A DNA stretch of 64,000 nt. Source: Chionoecetes opilio. Its lineage: Eukaryota; Arthropoda; Malacostraca; Decapoda; Majidae. The position numbers and the translations under genes were made by a program. Positions 1-13,223 of the stretch are shown piece after piece. Location of the stretch: positions 422,370-486,369 of the forward strand of contig JACEEZ010022880.1 of assembly GCA_016584305.1 (NCBI GenBank), given 5' to 3'. The notes under the pieces were generated by a model. It had not been told where the DNA came from and made no database searches. It saw only the letters and a list, made by a program, of their open reading frames with translations. The first letter of the stretch is position 1; each line of letters starts with the position of its first letter.

Positions 1-343
1 AATTAATTTCCACGCCTTATTTCCCTAAAAACATGACTTGTAAAAAATCGCGGGAAAAACAGCAGCCCCATTCCAGCCGTGGCGGGAAACTTGCTGGTGA
101 CGTCACGGCAGGCGACCTCCCAGCCCGGCCCTGATACAAATACACTTAAACTCAAAAGAAAAAAAAATTCAAGTACTATATTTTTTTCTGAGTTTACGTG
201 TATTTGTATCAGGGCCGGGCTGTGAGGCCACCTGCCGTGACGTCACCAGCAAGTTTCCCGCCACGGCTGGAATGGGGTTGCTGTTTTTCCCGCAATTTTT
301 ACAAATGTCATGTTTTTAGGGAAATAAGGCGTGGAAATTAATT
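1..343. repeat. Palindromic foldback element (MITE-like)
   Basis: Positions 1-157 and about 187-343 are near-perfect reverse complements, separated by a short A/T-rich loop. Both outer ends read AATTAATTTCCACGCC. The arms carry a GTGACGTCAC-type motif. No coding capacity was seen. The left edge coincides with the window edge, so flanking target duplication cannot be tested. Confidence 0.8.
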
Positions 344-1189
344 ATTTTTTGTGGATTAGGTATTTTGAATGAACATTCAACATAATTATGCAAAGAAAAA
401 ATGGGTCTGGAAGATTGCTTTAACTAGTTTATTATATAGCAGAATAGATTACTATTACATATCCTGTATCTGGACTCGCTCTCTTTCAGCACATTCTCGC
501 CCTAAATACCTTTTCTATATATGCCTATGATAACTTATCTCCTATGGTATCCGCTGGGGAAAAGATAGGGGTTATGATTAGGGTATCTCACGCTCTCACC
601 GAAGAACCTGCAGCAGTGGCCCTCTCGTCAAAACCACGTGGAAGATCCTTGCACATCGCTCGCTCCCTCTCGACCTCCTCACACGCTGCCGGTGATCATT
701 GCCTCGTCCCTATATCCTCCTCCTGTCCACACGCTGTGTCTCGTCACCTACGTCCGTCAGTAGGGCAAGCTCTGGGCAGGCGGGGAACTGGAAGAGGTGG
801 CGACGGATTCTGCGGACGTCCTGGCCAGCAGCAAGAGGTGTTGTCCTCACGAGGTGTTGTGGGGAAGTGCCGAAGTGGGGCCGCTGGGCGCAGGCAGACA
901 GCGAGTCTCCCACAACATGGCGACGTGGTGGCGTTGCCTCATCTCTCCAACCTAATAGATTTTTCTATACTTCCTTTTCTCACTATATGGCATGCTTTTC
1001 TGAACCACCACATGCAATTTAGATCGGGCATTAATGCTGTCGTACACAGCTATTAATTGGGGGGAAGATCTCAACCTATAAATATTTCCTCATATTAGCG
1101 GTTTCTGGCAATCCTTTCGCCCAGCCAGAAAATCAATATATGGAGAAACAAAGGTGTCTACTGATGCGCAAGGCCCCAGGAATTTCAAT
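344..1189. other. No supported feature
   Basis: Mixed-composition sequence. Open frames at 544-1056 and 710-913 were read in both directions. They show no family motif, no convincing splice context and no repeat similarity elsewhere in the window. Confidence 0.5.
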
Positions 1190-1440
1190 GCCTAAATAAG
1201 TCATAAACCATGACAACGGCCTTATCACGCTGAACACGCGATCTCCAGTTGTTACCCTTTCGGAAAGAGCTTGAAGCGCATAGTGACCGATCTTTGGATA
1301 AGGCTGGGAACTCACACAACGCACTCACACACACACACCCTATACCCTTACTCAAGGTAGATAGTAACCGCCCGCATTTGTCAGTTCAACATTTCGAGAC
1401 GTGAGCCGGGCTTGAACCTAAGCGCGTAAAGTAACACACA
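1190..1440 (-). repeat. tRNA-derived SINE, family B (minus strand)
   Basis: The reverse complement matches the copies at 22929-23186 and 23190-23449. It has the same 'gacaaatgcgggcggttactat' stretch and the 'gttcccagccttatccaaagatcgg' stretch. A tRNA B-box-like motif, GGTTCAAGCCC, lies at its 5' side near 1410-1420. It is diverged from the other copies, so it is an older insertion. The internal CA tract matches the CA tails of the family. Confidence 0.7.
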
Positions 1441-2189
1441 CAAACCCTGGTTTTGCAAGGGAAACTCAGTCACGAAGACGATAGTGATCGGGACAACAGT
1501 TCCGGAGAATGTGTTTGGTATAATAGGTTGTCTAGAGCTTGCGAGTAGTGTCAGGTTTACAAACCCGTGCGATAAATATATTGATGATATTATTTAAAAG
1601 AAAGAAATTCACTACCGTCATTCACATTATAATCTCTTGTTTCTTATAACTTCAAAATAAACTACTACTTGCATTGGTAGCCTAATGCTGTTTTCAATTT
1701 CAGGGGGCGGTAACGCCCCCTGACAGCTGAGAGCAACGTGATTGGCCAGATCATGCTAGGCGCTGCTCTGTGATTGGTCAGCAGAATTTCCCCACACATC
1801 CCTAGAATATCCCTAATATTTCCCACCCGGAGGCCCAGCGATCACCATAGGGAGGGGACGCCTCTGTTTGAGCATTAACCTCTGCCCACCCTCGAACGGT
1901 TTTTGTAGCCATACACTCCTAAGTTGTCACTTACGAGGGATTTTCGAGCATCCCTGCCCCTGGATGGAGCACGAATTTAAGTTCCTCCTGCCTCACTCCT
2001 ATAACTGTCCCCATACAGCCCTAACACTGTTTTATCAATCACTTTCCCAGCCATAAAGGAAGAGATCAGTAAGCGTGAGTGTACCACGTTTATAAAGGGA
2101 AGTAATGTCATTTGTCCACTCAACCGGGGTCAACCCCACAGCCAGTGTGTGTTTGGGAGCGGAGCGAAGTAACGTCAGTACAGTCATAC
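1441..2189. other. No gene seen; one strong hairpin
   Basis: The hairpin at 1701-1722 has a 9-bp stem, CAGGGGGCG/CGCCCCCTG, around a 4-nt loop. Two inverted CCAAT-like motifs (GTGATTGG) follow at about 1740 and 1771. No transcript or promoter can be tied to them from the sequence alone. Confidence 0.4.
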
Positions 2190-2234
2190 CATTAGCGCGT
2201 TTTCGCGACGTTCACCACCCTGGTCCTGTCCAGT

Positions 2235-3087
<853 letters not shown>

Positions 3088-3323
3088 TCTAGTCTATACC
3101 GTTCCAGGCTGGACTGATGCTCGCGAAAATACATCGAGACTGGCCTCGTCCCATTCGTCGTTCCTATTGGCTGGGGGATCGAGTGGGCGGTCCTCCGGGC
3201 AGAAATGCACACATTTTTAAAAAGCGCGCGCTCGACTTCTCAATGGGAAGTCAAGTTGCAGGGATGACTATGAAAAAATGAATGATGAAATTTCATTTCA
3301 TTTACCGTTAATAACCCTATCTA

Positions 3324-3529
3324 TAGTCGCCACTGCACTAATGTCGCAGGGGGGCATATATTACGAGTTTTAGCATCACTACAGATGAAATTACGTACAC
3401 AGTACGTAGTTTACATTATCTACATAACACTATAGCTACGGTACATGTCTTCAGTGACACATACAAGTCTGTAGTGATGCTAAAATTTGTAATATATGGC
3501 GCCTGGTGACATTAGTGCAGTGGCCACTA
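3324..3529. repeat. Palindromic relative of MITE-B
   Basis: Inverted arms start TAGTCGCCACTGCACTAATG and end with its near complement. The internal stretch, 'attacgagttttagcatcactac', closely resembles MITE-B at 30570-31045, so this is probably a rearranged or foldback MITE-B derivative. Confidence 0.6.
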
Positions 3530-4100
3530 TGTGTTGTTGACATTCATGTACAACATGAATGTTGTACATTCATTTCCCAAGATGTTGTTTCAGCAAATTG
3601 CTAATATTGTAATTTTTCGTGAAATTAGTTTAGTCTTATGGTCGGCCATCATGGTGTTTCATGTCTTATCAGCAGCACGAGAAGCTCCTGGTCGTCTTCC
3701 CCGCTGACTGTAGTGCGCATGCGCCAGTTCTCCCCACACTAGTCCAACCTGGTCCTGCTCGCTGGCCTGGCCCAGTCTCGCCCGTTCCAGCCCGGTCCAA
3801 TCCGCCTCGCGAAAACAATGGCCGCCCGGGACTAGTCCAGTCCAGACCGGGCCAGAGCGGTCGCGAAAACGCGCTACATCTATGCAAACATGTTACACTG
3901 TATTTTTTTTCTTTCGCCAAGCTATTTCAGGAGAGACTTTTAGGACAACTTAATTAACTTCAATTTCATTAATTACACTACAATTATGTATTATTGGGAA
4001 GATATTGATGAAATTATTTACAGTTTTTGTTAATACGAAGACAAGGTTCGGGCGGGGGTGACCGCTCGATGAATTTCTTGCGATTGTTAGCAATAATCTG

Positions 4101-4269
4101 AGCCGTGTTTTTGTCGTCCAAGCACCGTCTTGGTACGAAGACCGTTTTTTGTCTTGATTGGTTTCTGCGACAAAAACACAACAAGCTTGGTAGGAGCCAC
4201 AATAATAATCAACGCAAAACATTGCAAACAATATCACAAAGTAGTATAACACACATTTCAGCAAGTGAT
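4101..4269. mobile_element. MITE-A, truncated copy
   Basis: It starts with the family terminus AGCCGTGTTTTTGTCGTCC and runs through the interior shared with the copies at 19453, 43071 and 50071. The second terminal repeat is missing. Confidence 0.85.
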
Positions 4270-4749
4270 ATCAATTTGAAGTGAATACTGAAGGTATTAT
4301 ATTATGAAGGTTAAAATAAACAATAACAACACGGAGCCGAAAAGGTAGCCAGTTGTCAAAAGCACCGAAAATATAGCCAGGATGGGGCCTGCGTTTCTCT
4401 TGCCTAACTATTTACCTTATGTGTTATGTGAGGTGACGATGAGTGTCAATATACATCCAGTCCAGTCTCTTCAGATATATTATATATGAGAAACAACATT
4501 CCGCATCAGTCGAAAACGTCTCAGTTATTTTAATGCCACAAATTCACCTCTCTTGATATAATGTGATCATGAGTGTCATGATTCTGACTGCCCTGCCTGA
4601 TATGGTGTGTGTGCGACTGCAGGCATCCACATTTCTCTATTATTCACATTGCACAAGGAACTGTGATTATTTTTTTCTGGTGAGTTTTGATGTGGTTTGA
4701 ATTAATCTGCTAACCGTTTCTGAGGCAATCAGTTTTTTTGGGGGGGAGG

Positions 4750-4805
4750 GGAGTGAAGGTTAGGTTAGGCTAGGTATAGCTTATGGTAGGTAAAGGTTAG
4801 GTTAT
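4750..4805 (+). repeat. Degenerate TTAGG telomere-like tract
   Basis: Repeated AGGTTAGGTTAGGCTAGGT-like units match the arthropod telomere repeat TTAGG with slippage variants. The tract is internal to the sequence, not at an end. Confidence 0.6.
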
Positions 4806-5150
4806 TTTTTTATTTTTTTTACATTTGTGCCTATAGCGCCTGTAGGCAGTGGTGACCAAGGGCTCCGATGGACCATCGGAGCCCTTGGTCACCACTGCCA
4901 CTGACCACGGTGGGCGATGGTAGGCTCTGGATGTTCACTTGAGGGCTGTGATGGTTGGTCCTCGCCCGTGGTGGCGCAGGCAGGATTTTTATAGTGACGC
5001 CTGTAGAGGCTCATGCCGCCCCCCTGTGTCCTCCGATGCACTCGCAATCGAAGGTAGAGTTGATGGGCAGGGCATGTGGGTGTTCTTAGGCCACTCGACG
5101 GTGCAGAAAGGTTTTGGGTTTCTTCGGGGATCGAACTCGGGTCACAGAGA
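4806..5150 (-). repeat. SINE-A, tRNA-derived (minus strand)
   Basis: The 3' A-rich tail lies at 4806-4822 (T-rich on the + strand). The 3' body reads as the complement of 'gcctatagcgcctgtaggc'. A B-box-like GAGTTCGATCCC lies near the 5' side (about 5130). Copies occur at 28205-31190 (interrupted), 39197-39577 and 53215-53352. Confidence 0.8.
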
Positions 5151-6717
5151 ACGCCACCCAGCAAACACAAAGACGTAGGGCCTCCGGAGGCCCTCCGTAT
5201 GTCTTACCGGCGGCCCGACGGAAGTGTACGACGTAGGGCCGCTGGGGATTTGCTCAGAGGCTCACCGGCGGGCCGCTCCCAGCGGCCCGCCGTAGGGCAT
5301 ATGACCATTTGCCGCTGTTATATTAACTGATTGAGGAATATTTATGGTTATACTTTCTAAGTATATTGCAGATATAGTAATGTTTAAAGGGGTGTTGCAC
5401 AACCCATTAGCCGATTAATAGACTAATGGGCTGTTCAACACTTATAAAAACATTACTATATAATGCAATATGCTTAGAAAATTTAACCAGAAATGTTCCT
5501 GTGTCGTTATCCAGTAATACGATGAAAAGGAGATTGCTAGGATCATAATTGCTACGGACATTGTTTATTTCATAAGTACAAAAACATTTTCCTTATGAGT
5601 TTACATGCTGGTGTACGTGGAACACTGAATGGCGTGAACAGCCATGTAGAAGGATATAGGTTGCGGCGAACAACAAAACAACATCCACCCACTCGTGCGT
5701 TTTCCAAGTAACTGATTATTTTCACTCAGACACAGCGCCAGGCGCCGTCAAGGAATTCCTAAAAAAACGTGTCGTACTGCAATTATTTATATTATTCAGT
5801 TTTTTTTTATATAATGAAGGAGCGAAAACATGTTATAACTATGTTCTCATTATGGTATCGACTGGTTAAGGGTGACAATTTAAGGCCTTTTGTGGGTTTT
5901 TAACCCTTTGTAATGGCTATCGTACGTCTGGCAGTTTAATGTAATGATAGCTGAGAAATTATTTCAAAATATTATATTCTAAATTATGATATTATCCATT
6001 TTAACTTCATCATCTACATATTCCTTATTAGGTGTACCATTGAGTATTGTGATATGTGTTGATAATTATATGATGGAAATTATTGAAATAAGGGAAAATA
6101 TGACCTTGTGTTATCCCGTAATCTTTGCTCGGATAATCAAATGTTATTTTTATATGTAACTACACACATAAACTAACTGATAACCTTTTTCCATGTAAAC
6201 TCCTTCCTATGTACGTATATCTCATCTTTATTTCTATGTATCTCTGGGTGTTCCTGATTAAGCTGGCAATATTTGAAATAAACTGATATATGATAATTTC
6301 TATAAACTATTATAAAAACTTCTATAACAATTTTTAATAGCTTGAACAGGCCTAATAATAGTGATGGTACCGATATTGAGATACTATGTATATTACTGTG
6401 TTAATATATATATATAAAATGAAATGAATATTTCACACTAACCAGCGGGCCTCCGGAGGATTGACGTCAAGTTGCCGCTGCTTGTCACTACTGATGTATT
6501 ACTACATCAAGATAATCATATAACTGTTGTTTCAAAATGTTTACACATAGAAATATCCAATTCTTCAAATTCTGTACATTAATTTTCCACATAGTAAATT
6601 TTCCCGTCTGAAAATACACCAGCGGCCCTCCGGAGGGCTGACGGAGGTAAATTTGCCGCCGGCGGCCGCCGTTCGCCGCTCTACAGCCTACGTATGCCCG
6701 CCGGTTATGGTTAGCTG

Positions 6718-6835
6718 GGCAGTCTAGTTAGGTAAAAGTTAGGTTATGTTAGGTAAAGGTTATGTTATGTTAGGTAAAGGTTAGGCTAGGTTAGGTTAGA
6801 TAAAGGTTAGGTTAGGTATAGGTTCGGTTATGTTG
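6718..6835 (+). repeat. Degenerate TTAGG telomere-like tract
   Basis: About 118 bp of AGGTTAGGTTAG variants with GTAAA spacers. It has the same orientation as the tract at 4750-4805, although the two sit inside an inverted-repeat pair. Confidence 0.65.
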
Positions 6836-7302
6836 AATTTTGTTTTTTAATCATTATTTGTCGCAAATCACTTTAAAAAAAATATTTGCGACAGAAACGG
6901 TTAGAAGATTGATTCAAAACACATCAAAACTCATCAGAAAAAAATAGTTTCGGCCACCAAAGTGAATTCGGTGTCAAACTGGAAATTTAGCAAAGTTTTA
7001 TGGATAATGGGGAATAAGGTAATATTTTTTGATATGCTGAGTAGGAGCCACTTGCAAGATACACTATGTAAAGATATATTACAATATTTTATTAAAAAAG
7101 ATGAGTCTGAGAGTATTAAAGATAACGTGTATGATTCCATAAAGCACTATCATTATAAAACTAATAACCCAAAGGAAATTAAACCTAACCTGGACTCCCA
7201 ACAACGTTAGCTAACCAATTTATTTGACCTAATTCCTACTAACCAGAGAGTAAAGTTTTTCAAAAGCTATTTATTTTTTATGGTAAAAATGGACGAGGAC
7301 TG

Positions 7303-7530
7303 CGCTGTCATTTTCTGAGACACTGACTAGTTTCTCCTTGCCTAAAATTAGTGTTTTTTTTCAGATGGAGGTATTTTTATTTTCCGGACACCCAATACAT
7401 TTTTCTTTTCTTTTTCATCACCAAATCCTAAGGTCGCCGTTTCCATTGATAACAATGTACGTCCATCAGAAAAAGCACTAAAACTTTGCCAGGAAATAAT
7501 AGTCAGTGTCTCAGAAACCAGAGAAGTGAC
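7303..7530. repeat. Inverted-repeat element
   Basis: The arms at about 7303-7370 and 7464-7530 share 'tctgagacactgacta' and AGTGTTTTTTTTCAGATGG-like stretches in opposite orientation. It looks like a degraded foldback element. No coding frame is supported. Confidence 0.55.
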
Positions 7531-7639
7531 AGAATTATACGAAAACCAAGTGCGCCCCGCCCCGCCCCGCATTCGCCAGCCCACCCGCCAGCTGCAGAGT
7601 AGTCCGCTTGTCTCGCCCTGCTGTCTGCTGGGAGGATTA

Positions 7640-7755
7640 TTACCCGAACCAAACCTAACCTAACCTCATAACGGGGGGTGGGGGGGGGGGGGGGGTCCGC
7701 CCCCCTCGACCCCCCCGGCGAGATGAACCTAACCGAACCTTAACCTAACCTCCTA
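7640..7755 (-). repeat. CCTAA telomere-like tract with G homopolymer
   Basis: AACCTAACCTAACCTC-type repeats flank a G run (about 7673-7696) and a C-rich block. The orientation is opposite to the two upstream telomere-like tracts. Confidence 0.55.
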
Positions 7756-8370
7756 TAGGGTTGGGGGGCCTCTGAAAAGGGAGTGTGTCTGTAGTGTATG
7801 CGTATTAACCAACTTTATTATTTCTACAATATGTATATAAGTTTTGAAGGTTACGCGGAAGTGGATTAATAATGTACAATATACTGAGCAAAAAATAATA
7901 TAGAAAACGTAAGTGGTAACGGCGGTAGCGACCGCGCAGTTCTCGTCCATAATAACCTTATTTTCCCCGAGTATTGGAAAAGTGTAGCAATAGTGTTCTA
8001 CGTACGTACACATAACAGACAGCGGCTTCTCATCAGTTATAACATCACATCTCTTCATCTATTTGTTATATGCCGTTATTTCTTCTTCTACAACCATTTG
8101 TCATTACTACTTTGTCACATTATGTTGTTTTTCATGTCAAGTGAGCCTTTCTTAACCTCAGCCACTCGTCATATTCTGCTCCAATGTCCTTTCTTTTCTC
8201 TTGTTTCCTCGGGATAATTTTTTTTAAGACAGCCTGAGAGGTGTCTTCGCAACGTTTGCTTGCTATTCCTGATGGTCATGATGATAGGCATGGTTTTCCC
8301 CGCATCTGTACGGCATCACAACAAAGCCACGCGGCCCTGAAACTCCCGTTTTCTAATGCTTGTTCTCTAG
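7756..8370. other. No supported feature
   Basis: AT-rich single-copy-looking sequence. Short open frames on both strands lack family motifs. Confidence 0.4.
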
Positions 8371-8463
8371 TCCCGTCTTCGTACCAAGACCGCGCTCAAA
8401 AACAGCAAATCTTGGGTTGGTCTTCATAATCCAAGACGGTGCTTGGACGACAAAAACACGGCT
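8371..8463. mobile_element. MITE-A fragment (ends only)
   Basis: It retains the GTCTTCGTACCAAGAC interior end and the terminal GACGACAAAAACACGGCT. The middle of the element is deleted. Confidence 0.75.
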
Positions 8464-8634
8464 GGTGATCCCCACTGGATAACTGGAACTTGCTTTTGCA
8501 ATACCAACAAATCGCAACTTACAATTGCAACACCCGCTGTAACACGATGTCTAAGCCTATCGGAATCAATTAGCAATATGGCCCAATTGGAGCCCTAATA
8601 AACTATACCAAACGGGCAGTTAGTACGTATGTGT

Positions 8635-8670
8635 GTATGTGTGCGTCTGTGTGTGTGTGTGCGTGCGTGT

Positions 8671-8722
<52 letters not shown>
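8635..8722. repeat. (TG)n microsatellite
   Basis: Long GT/TG run with a few GC interruptions. Confidence 0.95.
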
Positions 8723-8723
<1 letters not shown>

Positions 8724-8970
8724 GCTGCAGTTAGTAATTGGAATGGGTGTTAATTGCTTCAAGCTTTGGTGGTGCATGATGGGAAGAAAACCATGGGTGG
8801 GTTAACATGGGTTAACCGCGCATCTTTTTCTATTGCCAGAACGAGATGGAGCCGCGACCCGTGGACTTTAGGCTCGTACTCGACCTTCGTCACCATGGAA
8901 GGCATGAAAGCTGGACTCCACACTCGCAGTCAGCTGGCAACGCCCCTCAACAACTCTGCAGGCCACACGG

Positions 8971-9024
8971 TAACACACACACACACACACACACATACGC
9001 ACACGCAACCACACACACACACAA

Positions 9025-9082
<58 letters not shown>

Positions 9083-9110
9083 CCACACACACACACACGC
9101 ACACACACAA

Positions 9111-9161
<51 letters not shown>
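8971..9161. repeat. (CA)n microsatellite
   Basis: About 190 bp of CA repeats with CAACCACA interruptions. Long His/Thr and Cys/Val open frames here are artefacts. Confidence 0.96.
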
Positions 9162-9274
9162 ACCAGTGCATATTATTAAAGCAAATCTTACTGGGCAACA
9201 TTTCTTGGATATCCAGTAAGGTGGTAGTAGCACATTCCTCGGATATCCAGGAGGGTAGCCAAGGAGTGTATTGG

Positions 9275-11258
9275 GGAGCGCCCGAGGTCAAGGCGTGGGT
9301 TTGTCTCGACGGAGACGCTGGAGAAAATCGAGGAGAGTCGCGCTGCCAGGCTGGCTGGGAACCAGGACCAGCACAGGGCTCTGTCACGCCGGACTAGAAC
9401 CCTCCTGGGGAGAGACAAAGAGAGGTATGTCAGGAGCCTCGCTGAGGATGTCGAGGGCCAATTGAACGCTAATGACCTCCGACTCGCCTACCGAGCCCTG
9501 AAGAAGCTCCGTTCCAAGACTCCATTTCGGGCGAGTGCTATTCGAGCAGCAGATGGGCGCCTCGTGTCGGACATGGATGGGCAGATGGCTCGTTGGGCTG
9601 AGTACTTTGGGCAGTTGTTCACGGTAGACCCTTCAATTGAGCAGCTTCACACCACTGGGTTACAGGCAGGGATGCCGATCCTCCCATTGACGAAACCACA
9701 CCCTCTCTTGACGAAGTCAGAGAGGCTGTCGCAAAGTTGAAGGGTGGAAAGGCAGCTGGTGTTTGTAATATCAGTGCGGAGCTCCTCAAAGCTGGGGGTG
9801 AGGCCATGATCCGCAGGTTGCATGCTGTTATGACTGCCGTGTGGCAATCAGGTACCATTCCTCCTGACTGGAAAAGGGGGCTGGTCGTCCCTATCTGGAA
9901 AAGGAAAGGGGACCGTCAGGACTGCAACAATTACCACGGTATTACACTGCTCAGCGTGCCAAGCAAGGTGCTTGCCCATCTATTGTTGACACGGATCAGC
10001 AGTCATCTGCTGAAGCATCAGAGACCTCAGCAATCTGAGTTCACGCCTGGTAAGTCAACAACGGACCGTATCCTAGCGCTTCGTGTCCTGGTGGAACGCC
10101 GACGTGAGTTTCGATAGGGGATGTTTGCAGCCTATGTTGACCTCAAGAAGACGTTTGACTCAGTACATCGTGAGTCACTCTGGGATATTCTTTGACTTTG
10201 CGGGATTCCTGAAAAGACTATTGCTTTGATGACTGGTCTGTACTCTGGGATTGAGAGTGCTGTGAGGTGTGGGGGAGGTGTATCCAGCTTCTTTCCTGTG
10301 AATACAGGAGTGAGGCAAGGGTGCGTCCTTGCCCCATCACTTTTCAACACTTGTATGGACTAGGTATTGGGCAAAGTTGTAGATCAAAGGGATTGTGGAG
10401 CATCCCTCGGCAACACCAAGATCACTGGTCTTGTTTTTACCGATGATGCAGTAATCTTTGCTTAGTCGCTGGAGGTCCTGGTGATGACTCTCGAGGCGCT
10501 GCACGAGGAGGCAAAGCCTTTGGGACTTGAGGTCTCCTGGCTTAAGATCAAGGTCCAGGTGTTTGGAGGCTTACTAGATGAAACAGCACAGTCTGTTCAT
10601 GCGTGCGGCGGGGACATTGAAATCCTGGAAAGTTTTACATACCTTGGTAGCGCAGTCCATAATGACGGCGGGTCACGTCAAGAAGTCTTACAGCGGATTG
10701 GCATAGGCCACGGTGTTATGGACTCGCTCAGCAGGAGTATTTGGCGTTGTTGGTACCTGTGCAGGAGGACAAAGATCCGGATCTTCAAATCGCTTGTGAT
10801 CCCTGTCTTACTCTATGGTTGTGAGACATGGACACTAAATAGCGACTTGAAGAGACGAATCGATGCCTTTGGTAATAAGTGTCCTCGTAGAATCATGGGG
10901 TATCGCTGGGATGATTACGTGTCAAATCAGCGATTGCACCGTGAGACTGAATCGAGGCCTATTACCTGCATAGTCCGTCAGCGCAAACTTCGACTATATG
11001 GGCATGTGGCACGTTACCCTGAAACCGATCCTTCCCATCGGGTTGTATCTGTAAGAGACAATCCGGCGTGGAGGAGGCCAAGAGGGCGCCCACAAGGCTC
11101 GTGGCTGGGGCAAGTTGATGTTTCTTGTCGAGAGCTGCTTGGTATGAGAAAGGAGCCTGCATGGAGACTCGTGCGTTATGACCCCCGGGAGTGGCGTTAT
11201 AGGGTGGGCGAGGAGACGCGCCCCCCGGCGTATGCGCCCAATGACTGATTGATTGAGT
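9275..11258 (+). mobile_element. RTE-type non-LTR retrotransposon, 5'-truncated
   Basis: A reverse transcriptase reading frame spans most of this segment and ends just before a short TGATTGATTGA-type tail, as RTE elements do. The endonuclease-bearing 5' end is absent. It sits directly downstream of a CA-repeat region. No target duplication was identified by eye. Confidence 0.85.
9290..11248 (+). pseudogene. RTE reverse transcriptase, broken
   Basis: This is the polymerase of a retrotransposon that copies its RNA into DNA at a nicked target. Recognisable parts in order are the linker (NANDLRLAYRALKKLR), the finger region (KAAGVCNISAELLKAGG, then SGTIPPDWKRG), the palm (a YVDLKKTFDSVHRESL-like motif, GVRQGCVLAP, and FTDDAVIFA with a T where the FADD signature has A), and the thumb/C-terminal region (VLLYGCETW). 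The frame is interrupted by in-frame stops near 10118, 10195, 10363 and 10465 and by a shift near 9735, so it cannot be translated whole. The best intact block is 10481-11248. Confidence 0.9.
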
Positions 11259-11598
11259 AGTAGCGATACCTGTTAAAATACAGTAATTTTAAACATCATC
11301 TTCCCCATTTTGTATGTTTTGTATGCTGTGTGAAATCCCCCCCCCCCCCCTTTCCATGCTGTATTTATATGAATCTTCCAGTGGCACCAACAAAAACTCA
11401 TTACGAGAACAATTGACAGCGGCATAGATGGCGCCACAAGATTATATAAATATTAATATAAGGAATAGATATAAATAAAGATAATATGCAGTAATTAAAA
11501 TGCACCTGGATGTTGTACACACATTTTAATACACACATAAATTATGAGCTAGAGCATCAAGTGAGGATTTTATGAATAAAATTTGGTCATGTCGCCTA
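11259..11598. other. No supported feature
   Basis: AT-rich sequence with a short C homopolymer near 11338-11350. Confidence 0.4.
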
Positions 11599-12366
11599 CC
11601 GTACTAGATAACAGTATAGTCGCCACCAGCAAGAATGTCGCCAGCCGACAAATACTACGAATTATAGCATCACTACTGATTTTTACGCGCCACTGAAGAT
11701 GATACACAGTAGTTTATATCATGACTGTATAATCTACCTTGTTTCCGCGTTGTTTTATGCTTTGTACTAGCCGCAAAGCCGCCTTCCGGGCGGACTTTTT
11801 GGCTAGCTCCTGCGGAGGGCTATTGGTGGGCCTTCGGCCCACCAAACACAGACTCTCCAGATAGCCCCTTCTAACTTTCCTGAAATCATGGATGTAGAAA
11901 TGTATGTATTAACGCCAACCCATTCACATCACCCCCAACCCATTCACTCACCCATTACCCATCACCCCCCACCCATTCACTCACCCATTACCCATCACCC
12001 CCCACCCATTCACTCACCCATTACCCATCACCACACACCCATTCACTCACCCATTACCCATCACCCCCCATCTATTCCCTCACCCATCACCCATCACCCC
12101 CCACCCATTCACTCACCCATCACCCCACACCCATTACCCATCACCCCACCCATTCACTCATCCATTACCCATCACCCTATATCAAGGTTTCCTCAATTCT
12201 CGCAACCCACTTTTTTTTCTTCACAATTCTCGCTAATAGGCTACTAAAAAAAAGAAAAAAAAGTGATCGGATCATCCCATAAGTGGGCTTAAAACCTTCC
12301 CCTGGTCAACCTGGTTCCAAAAATGTGCCATATGATGGGATTCCGCCACGGGGGGCGGAACCTATA

Positions 12367-12406
<40 letters not shown>

Positions 12407-12734
12407 TCGCTTATATTATTATAGATCTGCAAGTATATACGGTTTCAAATTTCACTACGCGTTTTTTTTTCGGGCGACGACGACGTAGGAGGACACTCAT
12501 AAATAAAGATTAACTGGCGACCTTTTTGTTGGTCGCTACTCTGGTGATATTTTTTTAATTTGTTCATTTATAGCCATACTATGACACAGATGAAGACACA
12601 AAATGACACAGACTCTCTAGATAGCTCCTTCTAACTTTTCTGAAATCATGGATGTAGAAATGTAAGTCTTAACGCCACCACACGTCTGAAAACAGAAAAA
12701 AAAGTTGCCCTGGCGACTTTACTGTTATCTACGG
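11599..12734. mobile_element. MITE-B, expanded copy
   Basis: The ends CCGTACTAGATAACAGTA and CTGTTATCTACGG are inverted and flanked by TA (11597-11598 and 12735-12736), the target duplication of Tc1/mariner-type elements. It matches the 476-bp copy at 30570-31045 but is expanded by a minisatellite, a (CA)n run and a partial internal duplication: the 'agccccttctaac' block occurs twice. Confidence 0.8.
11925..12176 (+). repeat. Minisatellite, CACCCATTCACTCACC-type units
   Basis: About 30-40-bp units built from 'cattcactcacccattacc' and 'catcacccccc' are repeated roughly seven times with no conserved spacers. It lies inside MITE-B. Confidence 0.9.
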
Positions 12735-12910
12735 TAGTGCTTTAAAATCTACCTCAAAAATGTTCTTACTGGGCGACAGTTTTCATCACTGGGAGACTTT
12801 TTGGTCGTTCAGTTATAATGTTAAAAGATGCACCGACGCACACATAAACAAAAACACACACATACACACACGCACACACACACATGTAGGCTACATAATT
12901 TTGTTTTATA

Positions 12911-13072
12911 CATCACAAAAGACTGGCCAAAGGCAAACAAAGGAAGCAACAAAAAGCCCGCTTAGTTGCCAGTCCCTATAAAGAAGACTCTCCTCTTTAT
13001 AGGGACTGGCAACTAAGCGGGCTTTTTGTTAGTTTTTTTTGTTCTTGGTCAGTCCTTTGTGAAGTAGAATGA
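12911..13072. repeat. Snapback of two jockey 3'-UTR ends
   Basis: 12911-12983 and 12990-13072 are reverse complements. Each contains the 'gccagtccctataaagaagac' type 3' end also seen on the jockey-like element at 51750-51840 and, more diverged, at 38040-38120. A head-to-head double insertion or foldback of the 3' UTR is the simplest reading. Confidence 0.65.
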
Positions 13073-13082
13073 AAAGATGATA

Positions 13083-13084
<2 letters not shown>

Positions 13085-13165
<81 letters not shown>

Positions 13166-13169
13166 ATAA

Positions 13170-13221
<52 letters not shown>
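13085..13221. repeat. (TA)n microsatellite
   Basis: Almost pure TA dinucleotide run. Confidence 0.96.

Positions 13222-13223
<2 letters not shown>

Larger units (their letters stand above)
4668..6949. other. Segment bounded by a 60-bp inverted repeat
   Basis: Positions 4668-4725 and 6893-6949 are diverged reverse complements sharing a 'gagttttgatgtg' core. Between them lie telomere-like tracts, a SINE-A copy, AT-rich DNA and two GC-rich blocks rich in GGCCCTCCGG-like motifs (5165-5300 and 6445-6705). The GC blocks begin after CCCAGCAAAC (5157) and end before GCTGGG (6714-6719), a possible short terminal repeat. No coding frame is supported. Whether this is one element or an old rearrangement is unclear. 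Confidence 0.4.

Noticed and set aside
11925..12176. CRISPR-like repeat/spacer array
   Set aside because: Units are contiguous minisatellite variants without unique spacers, inside a eukaryotic MITE.
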